Assembly (NCBI GenBank): GCA_021786135.1
Contig: JAJYNV010000267.1
Location: 1-12,760, forward strand
Length of the DNA stretch: 12,760 nt
Direction of reading: 5' to 3'
DNA from: Bacillota bacterium
GTDB taxonomy: Bacteria; Bacillota; Sulfobacillia; JAJZYS01; JAJYTV01
Every line of letters starts with the position of its first letter. The stretch's first letter is position 1. The notes under the pieces are model-generated. The model had not been told where the DNA came from. It did no database searches and saw only the letters and a program-made list of their open reading frames with translations. The translations under genes and the position numbers were made by a program. Shown one piece after another: positions 6,247 through 12,760 of this stretch.

Positions 6247-6436
6247 TAGGCAGGTGCATGACGGTACCGTGCCGGGTTGCGCTTGCAAGTGATGGAGTCC
6301 ACTCGCGCCCGTTCGGGCTGACGACTCCTGGCGTACGGCAGATTGCTGTGCCCAGGGTCGGGCTTGGCGGCAGGGTGGGCTTATTTGTTGTTTGGCCCCA
6401 GGCCATACGACCCAGGAAGGCAGAGGAGGCGTTGCG
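6247..6436 (+). promoter_or_regulatory. Structured leader ahead of the hydrogenase-related operon
   Basis: About 190 nt separate the predicted transcription start from the first gene. The leader holds a 10-bp palindrome ACGGTACCGT (6261-6270). A two-part hairpin follows (GGAGTC 6294-6299 with GACTCC 6323-6328, enclosing GCCC-GTTC-GGGC). GCCCA (6350-6354) can pair with TGGGC (6376-6380), just before an unusually T-rich run TTATTTGTTGTTT (6381-6393). That last element resembles a weak terminator; a downstream GCCC (6395-6398) could compete for the same GGGC. I recognise no known riboswitch. A short frame from ATG 6258 overlaps the first gene and has no good SD. Confidence 0.4.
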
Positions 6437-7387
6437 GTGGCGAGTTCCCTGCTCCTGAACCTGCTGCAGGCCTTGACCGTCGTGCTCTTGGCCCCGCTTT
6501 ACAAGGGCGCGATTTCCTGGCTCGAGGAGACCATTCAGGGCAAGGTCGCCCCAACCCCCTTGCAGCCCTACTACGACCTCAGGAAGCTCTTTCGCAAGAG
6601 CCAGGTCGTGTCGACCGAAGCATCCTGGATATTCCGCTTCGCCCCCTACATCAGCTTCGTCGTACCGATCGCGGTGACGCTGCTCATTCCGGTGCTCACC
6701 TCGTTCCCGCTCTTCTTCGCCTTCGCGGGGGACATGGTGGGGGCAGGCTTCATTCTCGGCCTCGGCGGCTTTTTCACGGCCCTGGCCGCAGTGGACGCGG
6801 CCAATCCCTACGGTGCGGTCGGAGCCAGTCGCACCCGCATGGTGAGCCTCCTCGTGGAACCTATCTTCATCATCATCTTCTTCACCGTCTCGTTCGTCGC
6901 GAACTCCACCATCCCGTACGTGGTGCAGCAGCAGTGGGTCCAGTCAGCGGCGACGTTCTTCGCGCCTAGCCACGTCCTCTTGGCTGCGGCATTCGTGATG
7001 GTCGTCCTGGCCGAAAACGGGCGGCTGCCCGTGGACAACCCAGGCGGCCACTTCGAACTTGCGATGATCGACGAGTCAAAGAGTCTCGAGTACTCGGGTC
7101 CTTCTCTCGCCCTTGTCAAGTGGGCTGGCCAGATGAAGCTGATGGTGCTCTCGCTCGTCTTCCTGAACGTGCTGGTCACGCCGTGGGGCTTGGCAGCTTC
7201 CCCAGCTCTGGGGGATCTGGCCCTGGCCGTGGTACTCGTGTCGCTCAAGCTCCTGGTCTTTGCCCTGCTGATCACCGCTATCGAGACGTCGCTTGCCAAG
7301 CTGCGCCTCTTCCGCATCCCGGAGTTCCTCGGTGCGACCTTTGTGACCGCCGTGGTCGCCATGGTCGCAGCGATCTTCCGCATGTAA
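6437..7387 (+). CDS. HyfC/HycD/NuoH-like membrane subunit of a hydrogenase-related complex
   Basis: This 316-residue membrane protein belongs to the NuoH / complex I subunit 1 family, which anchors the soluble arm to the membrane arm and forms the quinone-like cavity. About eight hydrophobic segments are visible. Signature stretches are PLQPYYDLRKLFRK (41-54), GASRTRMVSLLVEPIF (129-144) and, facing the soluble arm, AENGRLPVDNPGGHFELAM (192-210) followed by LEYSGPSLALVKWA. The usual MIHE of this loop reads MIDE. The length fits hydrogenase-type HyfC rather than a longer NuoH. The GTG start at 6437 has AGAGGAGG seven bases upstream; the open frame back to 6392 lacks an SD. It is the first gene of the operon and ends 11 bases before the next. 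Confidence 0.88.
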   Translation: MASSLLLNLLQALTVVLLAPLYKGAISWLEETIQGKVAPTPLQPYYDLRKLFRKSQVVSTEASWIFRFAPYISFVVPIAVTLLIPVLTSFPLFFAFAGDMVGAGFILGLGGFFTALAAVDAANPYGAVGASRTRMVSLLVEPIFIIIFFTVSFVANSTIPYVVQQQWVQSAATFFAPSHVLLAAAFVMVVLAENGRLPVDNPGGHFELAMIDESKSLEYSGPSLALVKWAGQMKLMVLSLVFLNVLVTPWGLAASPALGDLALAVVLVSLKLLVFALLITAIETSLAKLRLFRIPEFLGATFVTAVVAMVAAIFRM

Positions 7388-7398
7388 GGAGGCGCACA

Positions 7399-8070
7399 GT
7401 GCACATCTCGCTACTCTACGGCCTCAACGCGTTAGCGGCCGCACTCTTCCTGATGACCGTCTTCCTCTTCCTCGCGTCGAGGCAGACGGCCGCATCGCTG
7501 AATCTCTTTGTACGCCAGGCCCTGCTCCTGAGCGCATCGGCCCTGCTGCAGGCCTTTGCCTTGCACTCGCTGGACCTCCTGCTGGTCGCAGTCATCACGG
7601 TGGTGGCAAAAGCGGTGATCATCCCGTGGATGCTCAGGCGCTCCCTAGGCGGGAGTTTCCAGTCGCGGCGCGAGGTTGAGCTTGCCGTGAGCGTGCCCAC
7701 CTCCCTTGTCATCGCGATCGGAGCGAGTCTTGTCGCCTATTTTGTGGCCCAGCCCGTGGCCGCCCAGACGCAGGGCTTCGTCGCCGTCAACCTGCCTGTG
7801 GGGCTTGCGGGCCTCTTGATATCCGTCTACGCGCTCGCCGTACGGCACCAGGCCCTGCCGCAATTTCTCAGCCTGCTGATGCTCGATAACGCTGCCTTCT
7901 TCGCCGGCATCGCCATCGCCAGCACCTCAGCGCTCTGGGAGATCGTGGCCGCCCTTGAAGGAATCATCGTTACAATCATCGTCGCACTGCTGACGCGCAC
8001 GATCTCAGAGCGCATCGGTACGACACACGTCGGCGCACTCGCCGGACTGCGCGAGGAGGGACCCAGATGA
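7399..8070 (+). CDS. HyfE-like membrane subunit (hydrogenase-4 component E family)
   Basis: The 223-residue protein has about six or seven membrane segments and the layout of HyfE, whose C-terminal half resembles NuoK and whose N-terminal half is specific to group 4 hydrogenase complexes. The NuoK-like signature QFLSLLMLDNAAFFAGIAI lies around residues 155-173, followed by a closing helix EIVAALEGIIVTIIVALL that carries membrane Glu residues. In NuoK-type subunits, buried Glu residues carry protons; here the usual E of the MLEN motif is D. The start is GTG with TAAGGAGG six bases upstream, sharing the stop codon of the preceding gene. The next gene overlaps by four bases (ATGA), implying translational coupling. 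Confidence 0.85.
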   Translation: MHISLLYGLNALAAALFLMTVFLFLASRQTAASLNLFVRQALLLSASALLQAFALHSLDLLLVAVITVVAKAVIIPWMLRRSLGGSFQSRREVELAVSVPTSLVIAIGASLVAYFVAQPVAAQTQGFVAVNLPVGLAGLLISVYALAVRHQALPQFLSLLMLDNAAFFAGIAIASTSALWEIVAALEGIIVTIIVALLTRTISERIGTTHVGALAGLREEGPR

Positions 8071-9515
8071 TCATCGTGCTGGTCCCGCTCCTGCCGCTCG
8101 TCGCGGCGCTCGCCGCCCTAATTCCTGCCAAACCCATGATCGCCCGCGGCGCCACGCTGGCCGCTGCCCTGGTCGCGCTGGGCATAGCTCTCTGGACCGC
8201 GCAGAAGGTTGCCATCTCGGGAGCATGGACGCCCCTTCCCAATTGGGTCGGCGCAGACGCGCTGTCCGCTCTGCTCCTTCTCTTACAGGCCGTCCTGGCC
8301 GTGACCGCGGCCCTCTACTCCTGGGGTTACATCGCCCGTGAGGCGGAAGGCGACGAGAGGCGCGAGCGCAGGTACTACCTGGACCTGAATCTCTTCGTGA
8401 CATCGCTGTTCCTCGTGCCGATCATGCTCCAGCCCGCTCTCACGTGGGTGGCCGTAGAACTCACGACACTGCTATCCGTCTTTCTCGTCGGTTTCAATCG
8501 CAGTGCCGAAGGACTCGAAGCCGCGTGGAAGTACGCCATCCTGACGATCATGGGCGCGACGGTTGCCGTTCTCGGCATCCTGCTCCTGCTCTTCGGCCTG
8601 CATGGCGCCTCTCCGGCTGCGCCGGCGACGTGGGCGGCGCTGGTAGCGAAGGCAGCGCGGATGTCACCCAATCTCTTGCGGCTCGCCTTCGTACTCGTGC
8701 TCGTGGGGTTCGGCACGAAGGTGGGACTCTTCCCCCTCCACACCTGGCTCCCGGATGCCCATTCGCAGGCTCCTTCCCCCGTGTGCGCCCTCCTGTCCGG
8801 CGTCGAGGTAAGCACCGTACTCTACGTCATCCTGCGCCTGATGCCGGTTTGGACCGCGATCCCCCATTTCCCCGTACGCGATTGGATGCTCGCCTTCGGC
8901 CTCCTGTCTGTGGGGGCGGCCGCGTTCCTGCTGCTGCAGGTGCACGACTTCAAGCGCATGCTGGCCTACTCCACTGTCGAGCACATGGGCATCATCGTCA
9001 CGGCTGTGGGCTTTAGCTCAGCTGGTGCCTACGCAGGACTCTATCAGATGGTCACCCACGGCCTCGCCAAGTCGCTGGCGTTCTACGCCGCCGGCGCGGT
9101 GCTTCTGATCTACCGTTCGCGCAGCATCTCGGACGTACGGGGCCTCTTGCGTACATCGCCCTTCGCCGCCGCAATGCTGCTCGCGGCTGCCCTTGCCATC
9201 GCCGGCGTGCCGCCGTTCGCGGTCTTCCTGAGCGAATTTTCCGTCCTGCGGAGCGGCTTGCTCGCCGGCGACGGCTGGATCGTTGGGCTGCTTGCCCTGT
9301 TCATTGCGATCGCGTTCATCGGTGTGATGCTGCAGGTGGGGCGGATGGTGTTCTCGGAGGGCACACCGCCCGAAGTGTCCGATCGGCGTCGCCTGCCAGG
9401 CAGCGTTGTCCTGGCCACTTCTCTAAGCCTCCTGCCGGTGTTGGCCCTGGGGCTCTACACCCCGCCGCTGCTGCATCGCCTCCTCACCCTCGCCACGATC
9501 GCCATAAACCGCTGA
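8067..9515 (+). CDS. HyfF-like antiporter-type membrane subunit (NuoL/M/N family)
   Basis: The 482-residue protein is a proton-antiporter-type subunit with about 14 membrane segments, as in HyfF, NuoM and Mrp antiporter subunits. Ion-path residues are retained: E131 in helix 5 (WVAVELTTL), K218 in helix 7 (GTKVGLFPLHTWLPDAH), K296 in DFKRMLAYST, H331 and K335 in MVTHGLAKS, and E390 in VFLSEF. The common HSEAP sequence reads HSQAP (H232). The pattern argues for a working channel. It starts with an ATG overlapping the hyfE-like stop by four bases and ends 17 bases before the large-subunit gene. It is one of two such subunits in the operon; together they would make at least two ion-translocating units. 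Confidence 0.9.
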   Translation: MIIVLVPLLPLVAALAALIPAKPMIARGATLAAALVALGIALWTAQKVAISGAWTPLPNWVGADALSALLLLLQAVLAVTAALYSWGYIAREAEGDERRERRYYLDLNLFVTSLFLVPIMLQPALTWVAVELTTLLSVFLVGFNRSAEGLEAAWKYAILTIMGATVAVLGILLLLFGLHGASPAAPATWAALVAKAARMSPNLLRLAFVLVLVGFGTKVGLFPLHTWLPDAHSQAPSPVCALLSGVEVSTVLYVILRLMPVWTAIPHFPVRDWMLAFGLLSVGAAAFLLLQVHDFKRMLAYSTVEHMGIIVTAVGFSSAGAYAGLYQMVTHGLAKSLAFYAAGAVLLIYRSRSISDVRGLLRTSPFAAAMLLAAALAIAGVPPFAVFLSEFSVLRSGLLAGDGWIVGLLALFIAIAFIGVMLQVGRMVFSEGTPPEVSDRRRLPGSVVLATSLSLLPVLALGLYTPPLLHRLLTLATIAINR

Positions 9516-9532
9516 GCAGGAGGTGATGAGCC

Positions 9533-11113
9533 ATGTCGGATCTCTTCCCCGCACCCAACGGAGTGCTGCTCGCCGAGCTCTCGCGGCTTCTGCCGCGCGA
9601 TGCCTTGCTGCGGGGTGGCGAGCAGGCCGAGGTGATGACGTCGTCTGAGCAGCTGCCGGATGTAGTCGGCGAGACCATCCGGAACGGCTATACCCTCGCC
9701 GGCATCGCTGTCGAGTGGGAAGACCCCGGTTGGCTCTGCCGCTACGTCTTCTATTGCGCAACCCGGTCTGGCTTCGTCCATGTGCTCCTGCGTGGCGAGG
9801 CGGGCGATCAGCTGCCTTCGATCAGCCCGATCATTTTCGCCGCGGACTGGCCGGAGCGGGAGATCGAGGATCTCTTCGAGATCCCGTTCGAGGGGCACCC
9901 GCTCCTCGGCGACTTCGTTCTGCACAACGAGGACTGGCCGGAAGGCGTCGCGCCGATGCATCCCGCCTACGGCGCCTCCGAGCCGAAGCCGCCGCGCTCG
10001 GAACGGGTGTGGCGGCCACAGCGTTTCGTGGATGCGCCCGGGGCGTTCTCCATGTCTGTCGGTCCGGTCTACGCGGGTGTCGCCGAGAGTGCGCAGTTCC
10101 GCCTCGAGTCTGAAGGCGAGCAGATCCTGCACGCGATGCCGCGCCTGTTCTACAAGTACCGAGGGCTCGAGAAGATCGCCGAAGGACAGGACGCCCAGGA
10201 GGTGCTTCTGCTCGCGGAGCGCGTCAATGGCACGTCCGCCGTCGGTCATGCGCTTGCATTCGCACAGGCTGCCGAAGCCATAGCGCACGTGGACGTACCG
10301 CCGAGGGCCCTGGCTCTACGCCTGGTCTTCGCGGAACTCGAGCGGATGCGCGCGCACCTGTCCACCATCGAGGACCTGGTCGAGTCGACGGGCCTGCAGG
10401 TGCCGACGGCCATGCTGGCCGCGTTGGTAGAGGACCTTCTGCGCCAGAGCGGCCGGGCCGCGGGCCACCGCTACCTCTTCGGCCTTGTTCGGCTCGGTGG
10501 TGTCGCCATGGACATCGGCGACACCGCTGCGGCAGATATCGTGAAGACTACCCGCCTGGTCATCGCCAGACTGTCGCGCATCGGGGACCAGCTCGCCTAC
10601 GACAACGGCTTTCTCGACCGTGTCGAGGAGGTCGGCAGCCTGCACGTCCAAAGCGCGTTGCGCCACGGTGTGGTCGGGCCCGTCGGACGCGCCTCGGGCC
10701 TCGGGCGGGATCTGCGCGCGGTCCAGCCCTACGGATGGTATGCCGGTCGCGACATCCGCGTCGCCCTCGCCAAGGAGGGAGACGCGTACGCACGATTGCG
10801 CGTGCTGACCGCGGAAGCCGCTGAGTCCCAGCGGCTGCTCGAGGCGACACTGGACGCGCTGCCGTCGGGCGATGTGTGCGCACCGTGGCGGCCGCAGGCC
10901 GGGGCCGCTCTCGGCTGGAGCGAGGCGCCGCTCGGAGGCACCTTCCACTGGCTCCGACTCTCGCCCACGGGCACGGTCGTGCGCTGGCACGTCATGCCGC
11001 CGTCGTTCACCAACTGGCCCGCCCTCGCGACAGCCGTCGAGGGATCTGCATTCCAGGACTTCCCCATCATTCTGGCGAGCTTCGGTTTGAGCGCCGCCGA
11101 ATCGGACCGCTAG
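9533..11113 (+). CDS. Fused NuoC-NuoD (HycE/HyfG-like) large subunit lacking all Ni ligands
   Basis: The 526-residue protein fuses a NuoC-like 30-kDa domain to a NuoD / hydrogenase large-subunit domain, as in HycE and HyfG. The first domain is marked by WPEREIEDLFEIPFEGHPLL (106-125) and EDWPEGVAP (133-141). The second starts near SVGPVYAGVAESAQFRLESEGE (175-196), continues with MPRLFYKYRGLEKIAEG (202-218), and runs to the end. In active group 4 hydrogenases, RVCGIC and DPCxxC bind the NiFe centre. Here the first reads RVNGTS (N232 and S235 replace Cys). The C terminus reads ASFGLSAAESDR, so S520 and E523 replace Cys. GPVH is GPVY (Y180). It therefore cannot bind NiFe in the known way, which fits the Ehr class. 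The C terminus ends at the Arg of the motif, with no maturation-protease tail. SD AGGAGGTGAT precedes the ATG. Function beyond structure is unknown. Confidence 0.88.
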   Translation: MSDLFPAPNGVLLAELSRLLPRDALLRGGEQAEVMTSSEQLPDVVGETIRNGYTLAGIAVEWEDPGWLCRYVFYCATRSGFVHVLLRGEAGDQLPSISPIIFAADWPEREIEDLFEIPFEGHPLLGDFVLHNEDWPEGVAPMHPAYGASEPKPPRSERVWRPQRFVDAPGAFSMSVGPVYAGVAESAQFRLESEGEQILHAMPRLFYKYRGLEKIAEGQDAQEVLLLAERVNGTSAVGHALAFAQAAEAIAHVDVPPRALALRLVFAELERMRAHLSTIEDLVESTGLQVPTAMLAALVEDLLRQSGRAAGHRYLFGLVRLGGVAMDIGDTAAADIVKTTRLVIARLSRIGDQLAYDNGFLDRVEEVGSLHVQSALRHGVVGPVGRASGLGRDLRAVQPYGWYAGRDIRVALAKEGDAYARLRVLTAEAAESQRLLEATLDALPSGDVCAPWRPQAGAALGWSEAPLGGTFHWLRLSPTGTVVRWHVMPPSFTNWPALATAVEGSAFQDFPIILASFGLSAAESDR

Positions 11114-11128
11114 GAAGGAGATCCGCCC

Positions 11129-11842
11129 GTGTGGACAACCAAGGGACTGGCTCGCGGCTTACTGACCACCCCCTACCCCCGAGCCACGCCGGCCGATCAC
11201 GGCGCCACGCCTCCCCTGCCGATCGCCACGTCGATCGGGCGGACCAAGGCCGCGGTGGTGGATGTCTGCCCGACAGGGGCGCTCATGCTGGGCGCGGACG
11301 TCGTCGATGTCGACCTCGGCCGCTGCATCGCTTGCCAACGCTGTCGGCTGGGTACGGCCCCAATGGAGTGGAAGGCGGATCAGCACTTGGCTCGCCATGT
11401 GTCCGCGTCCAGCCTGCCTGGCAAGGCATTCCGCCACTCGCTGCACGTACGTGTTGTAGACGCCGGTGACGGGGGGGAAACCTTGCGCGAGCTGAAGCAG
11501 CTCACAAGTCCGTACTACGCGGCCCACCGGCTCGGCATATTTTTCACCCCCACCCCGCGCGACGCCGACGTGCTGCTGGTCGTCGGTCCTGTTACGCAAG
11601 GCACGCGCCAGGCCCTCTTGGACACCTACCGCGCCATGCCGGAACCGAAGTGGGTGCTGGCCGTCGGATCCGGAGCCGTCAGCGGAGTTCCTTTCGGCCC
11701 GAGCTTCACCTCAGCTTCCGGCGTGGGAGACGTGCTGCCGGTCGACATCGTCGTCCCCGGCGACCCTCCCCCGCCCCTTGCTATCCTCGACGGCCTGCTG
11801 AGCCTGATGGGCCGTGTCCCTGCCCAGGAGTTGCGGCCATGA
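11129..11842 (+). CDS. Half-ferredoxin fused to NuoB/HycG-like small subunit without proximal-cluster cysteines
   Basis: The 237-residue protein joins a ferredoxin-like N terminus to a NuoB/HycG-like domain, which in active complexes passes electrons through a proximal [4Fe-4S] cluster. The second domain is clear from RHSLHVRVVDAG (102-113), LGIFFTPTPRDADVLLVVGPVT (135-156), PEPKWVLAVG (171-180) and LPVDIVVPG (203-211). The four expected ligands are all gone: the GSCxxC loop reads GDGGET (G115 and T118), GAC reads GSG (G182), and PGCPP reads PGDPP (D212). The whole protein has only four Cys: C47 in CPTGAL and C66, C69, C72 in CIACQRC. In a two-cluster ferredoxin these four ligate one cluster, so one [4Fe-4S] could form. 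The start is GTG with AAGGAG eight bases upstream; the stop overlaps the next ATG by four bases. Confidence 0.87.
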   Translation: MWTTKGLARGLLTTPYPRATPADHGATPPLPIATSIGRTKAAVVDVCPTGALMLGADVVDVDLGRCIACQRCRLGTAPMEWKADQHLARHVSASSLPGKAFRHSLHVRVVDAGDGGETLRELKQLTSPYYAAHRLGIFFTPTPRDADVLLVVGPVTQGTRQALLDTYRAMPEPKWVLAVGSGAVSGVPFGPSFTSASGVGDVLPVDIVVPGDPPPPLAILDGLLSLMGRVPAQELRP

Positions 11843-12760
11843 CCGCCATCACGTTGGCGCTCGCTTTGCCACTGCTTGGCGCCGCAGTCGCACTCGCCGC
11901 GCAGGAGCACATGGCTCCTCGATTGCTTGCCGTCACAGGCGCGGTCGCGTCGCTTGCGGTCCTCTTGACGGGACTGCTGGGTTTCACGGTCGCCACCCCG
12001 ATCGTCTACGCGTTCGGGCGGCTTCCCACGCTCGGGACGCTAGAACTCGGACTCGACCCCATGACGTCGCTATTCCTTGCCGCGACAGGCGCCGTATTTT
12101 TCGCGGTCTCGCTGGCCTCACCCGGCTACCTGCCGCGCTATCTCGGCAAGTACAGCCTGCGAGGCTTCAGCGTCGGTTTCCACCTGCTCCTCTCGTCGAT
12201 CGTCCTCGTGCTCGCGGCCCGGGATCTCGTCACCTTCTTCGTCGCGTGGGAGGTCATGTCCGTCCTCGCGTACCTCCTCGTCGCATACGAACACAGGCGG
12301 CAGGGAACCCAGGATGCGGCCCTCTCGATGCTGGCCGCCGGCGAGGTCGGAACCATGGCGACACTCGTCGGGCTTCTGCTCCTCTCGGTGCACGCGGGGG
12401 GCATAAGCTTCACGGCGTTGGCGCACGCGGCGCGATCCATTCCGGGATCGGTGCGCTGGACGGCCTTTCTGCTCATCTTCTTCGGATTCGGCGTCAAGGC
12501 AGGACTCTTTCCAGGCATGGGCTGGCTGCCACGGGCGCATCCGGCGGCACCTGCAACCGCCTCCGCGCTACTCTCCGGCGCAATCCTGAACCTAGGCATC
12601 TACGGGATGCTGCGCAGCTTGAGCTCGTTCCTGGACCCACTGCCGGTCGCCGCAGCGCTCATCGTGCTGCTGGTCGGGGCTGTGACCGCCCTGCTCGGCA
12701 TCCTCTACGCCAATACGGAAAGCGACCTCAAGCGCATGCTCGCCCACAGCTCGATCGAGA
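11839..12760 (+). CDS. HyfB-like antiporter-type membrane subunit (partial, runs off right edge)
   Basis: The first 307 codons of a second NuoL/M/N-type subunit are present; family members such as HyfB have over 600 residues, so about half is missing. Visible markers are a Glu in helix 5 (FFVAWEVMSVLAYLLV, E138), a Lys in helix 7 (GFGVKAGLFPGMGWLP, K220), and RAHPAAPATASALLSG (H234). Near the window edge is SDLKRMLAHSSIE, matching DFKRMLAYSTVE in the HyfF-like subunit. These are the residues of the antiporter-type proton path, so this subunit is probably a second functional translocation unit. The ATG overlaps the small-subunit stop (ATGA). The operon probably continues beyond the window. Confidence 0.88.
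   Translation, partial: MTAITLALALPLLGAAVALAAQEHMAPRLLAVTGAVASLAVLLTGLLGFTVATPIVYAFGRLPTLGTLELGLDPMTSLFLAATGAVFFAVSLASPGYLPRYLGKYSLRGFSVGFHLLLSSIVLVLAARDLVTFFVAWEVMSVLAYLLVAYEHRRQGTQDAALSMLAAGEVGTMATLVGLLLLSVHAGGISFTALAHAARSIPGSVRWTAFLLIFFGFGVKAGLFPGMGWLPRAHPAAPATASALLSGAILNLGIYGMLRSLSSFLDPLPVAAALIVLLVGAVTALLGILYANTESDLKRMLAHSSIE

Noticed and set aside
6152..6406. 84-codon minus-strand frame across the operon promoter and leader
   Set aside because: No SD, no family resemblance, and it overlaps a strong plus-strand promoter; treated as non-coding.
9455..10288. 277-codon minus-strand frame opposite the large-subunit gene
   Set aside because: Antisense shadow of the NuoC-NuoD gene, without recognisable domain or SD.
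1..12760. CRISPR arrays, insertion sequences, tRNA or rRNA genes
   Set aside because: I found no spaced direct repeats, transposase-like proteins, terminal repeats or tRNA/rRNA signatures.

Overview
The window comes from a G+C-rich, endospore-forming member of the Bacillota. Two tandem alpha/beta-type small acid-soluble spore protein (SASP) genes are the direct evidence for spore formation. Strong Shine-Dalgarno (SD) sequences close to AAGGAGG, and frequent GTG and TTG starts, fit a high-GC Firmicute of the Symbiobacterium, Sulfobacillus, Thermaerobacter or Limnochorda kind. The sequence alone does not settle the genus.

Left part (1-2666, minus strand). Reading leftward there is a DHA1-type MFS exporter, a phosphosulfolactate synthase (ComA family), and the N-terminal 155 codons of rsmD, the 16S rRNA m2G966 methyltransferase, which runs off the left edge. 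Middle part (2759-5380, plus strand). A four-helix UPF0756/DUF441 membrane protein is followed by the two SASP genes, each closed by a hairpin, and then murA. The murA product has Asp in place of the catalytic Cys that fosfomycin alkylates. A perfect 15-bp hairpin separates murA from a convergent gene for a small protein of unknown function with an Asp-rich loop (5519-5722, minus strand). The stretch from 5723 to about 6436 holds no gene that I can assign with confidence, but it has a near-consensus sigma-A promoter (6211-6240) and a structured leader of roughly 190 nt.

Right part (6437-12760, plus strand, open at the right edge). A tightly packed operon encodes a complex related to group 4 [NiFe] hydrogenases and complex I. 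Its order is HyfC/NuoH-like, HyfE-like, HyfF-like, fused NuoC-NuoD (HyfG/HycE-like), ferredoxin-NuoB fusion (HyfI/HycG-like), and HyfB-like (partial). Genes overlap by 4 nt or lie 11-17 nt apart, each apparently with its own SD or a stop/start overlap. The membrane subunits keep the Glu, Lys and His residues of antiporter-type ion channels. The soluble arm is cofactor-poor. All four Ni-binding Cys of the large subunit are replaced, and all four Cys that would hold the proximal (N2-type) cluster in the small subunit are replaced. The only cysteines in the small subunit are four in an N-terminal half-ferredoxin, exactly enough for one [4Fe-4S] cluster.

This makes it an Ehr-type (energy-converting hydrogenase-related) complex in which the normal electron path to the membrane arm appears to be missing. 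It is the best candidate in the window for an undescribed function. The other notable points are the predicted fosfomycin-insensitive MurA, the sulfolactate-synthesis gene in a spore-former, and overlapping inverted repeats behind murA.
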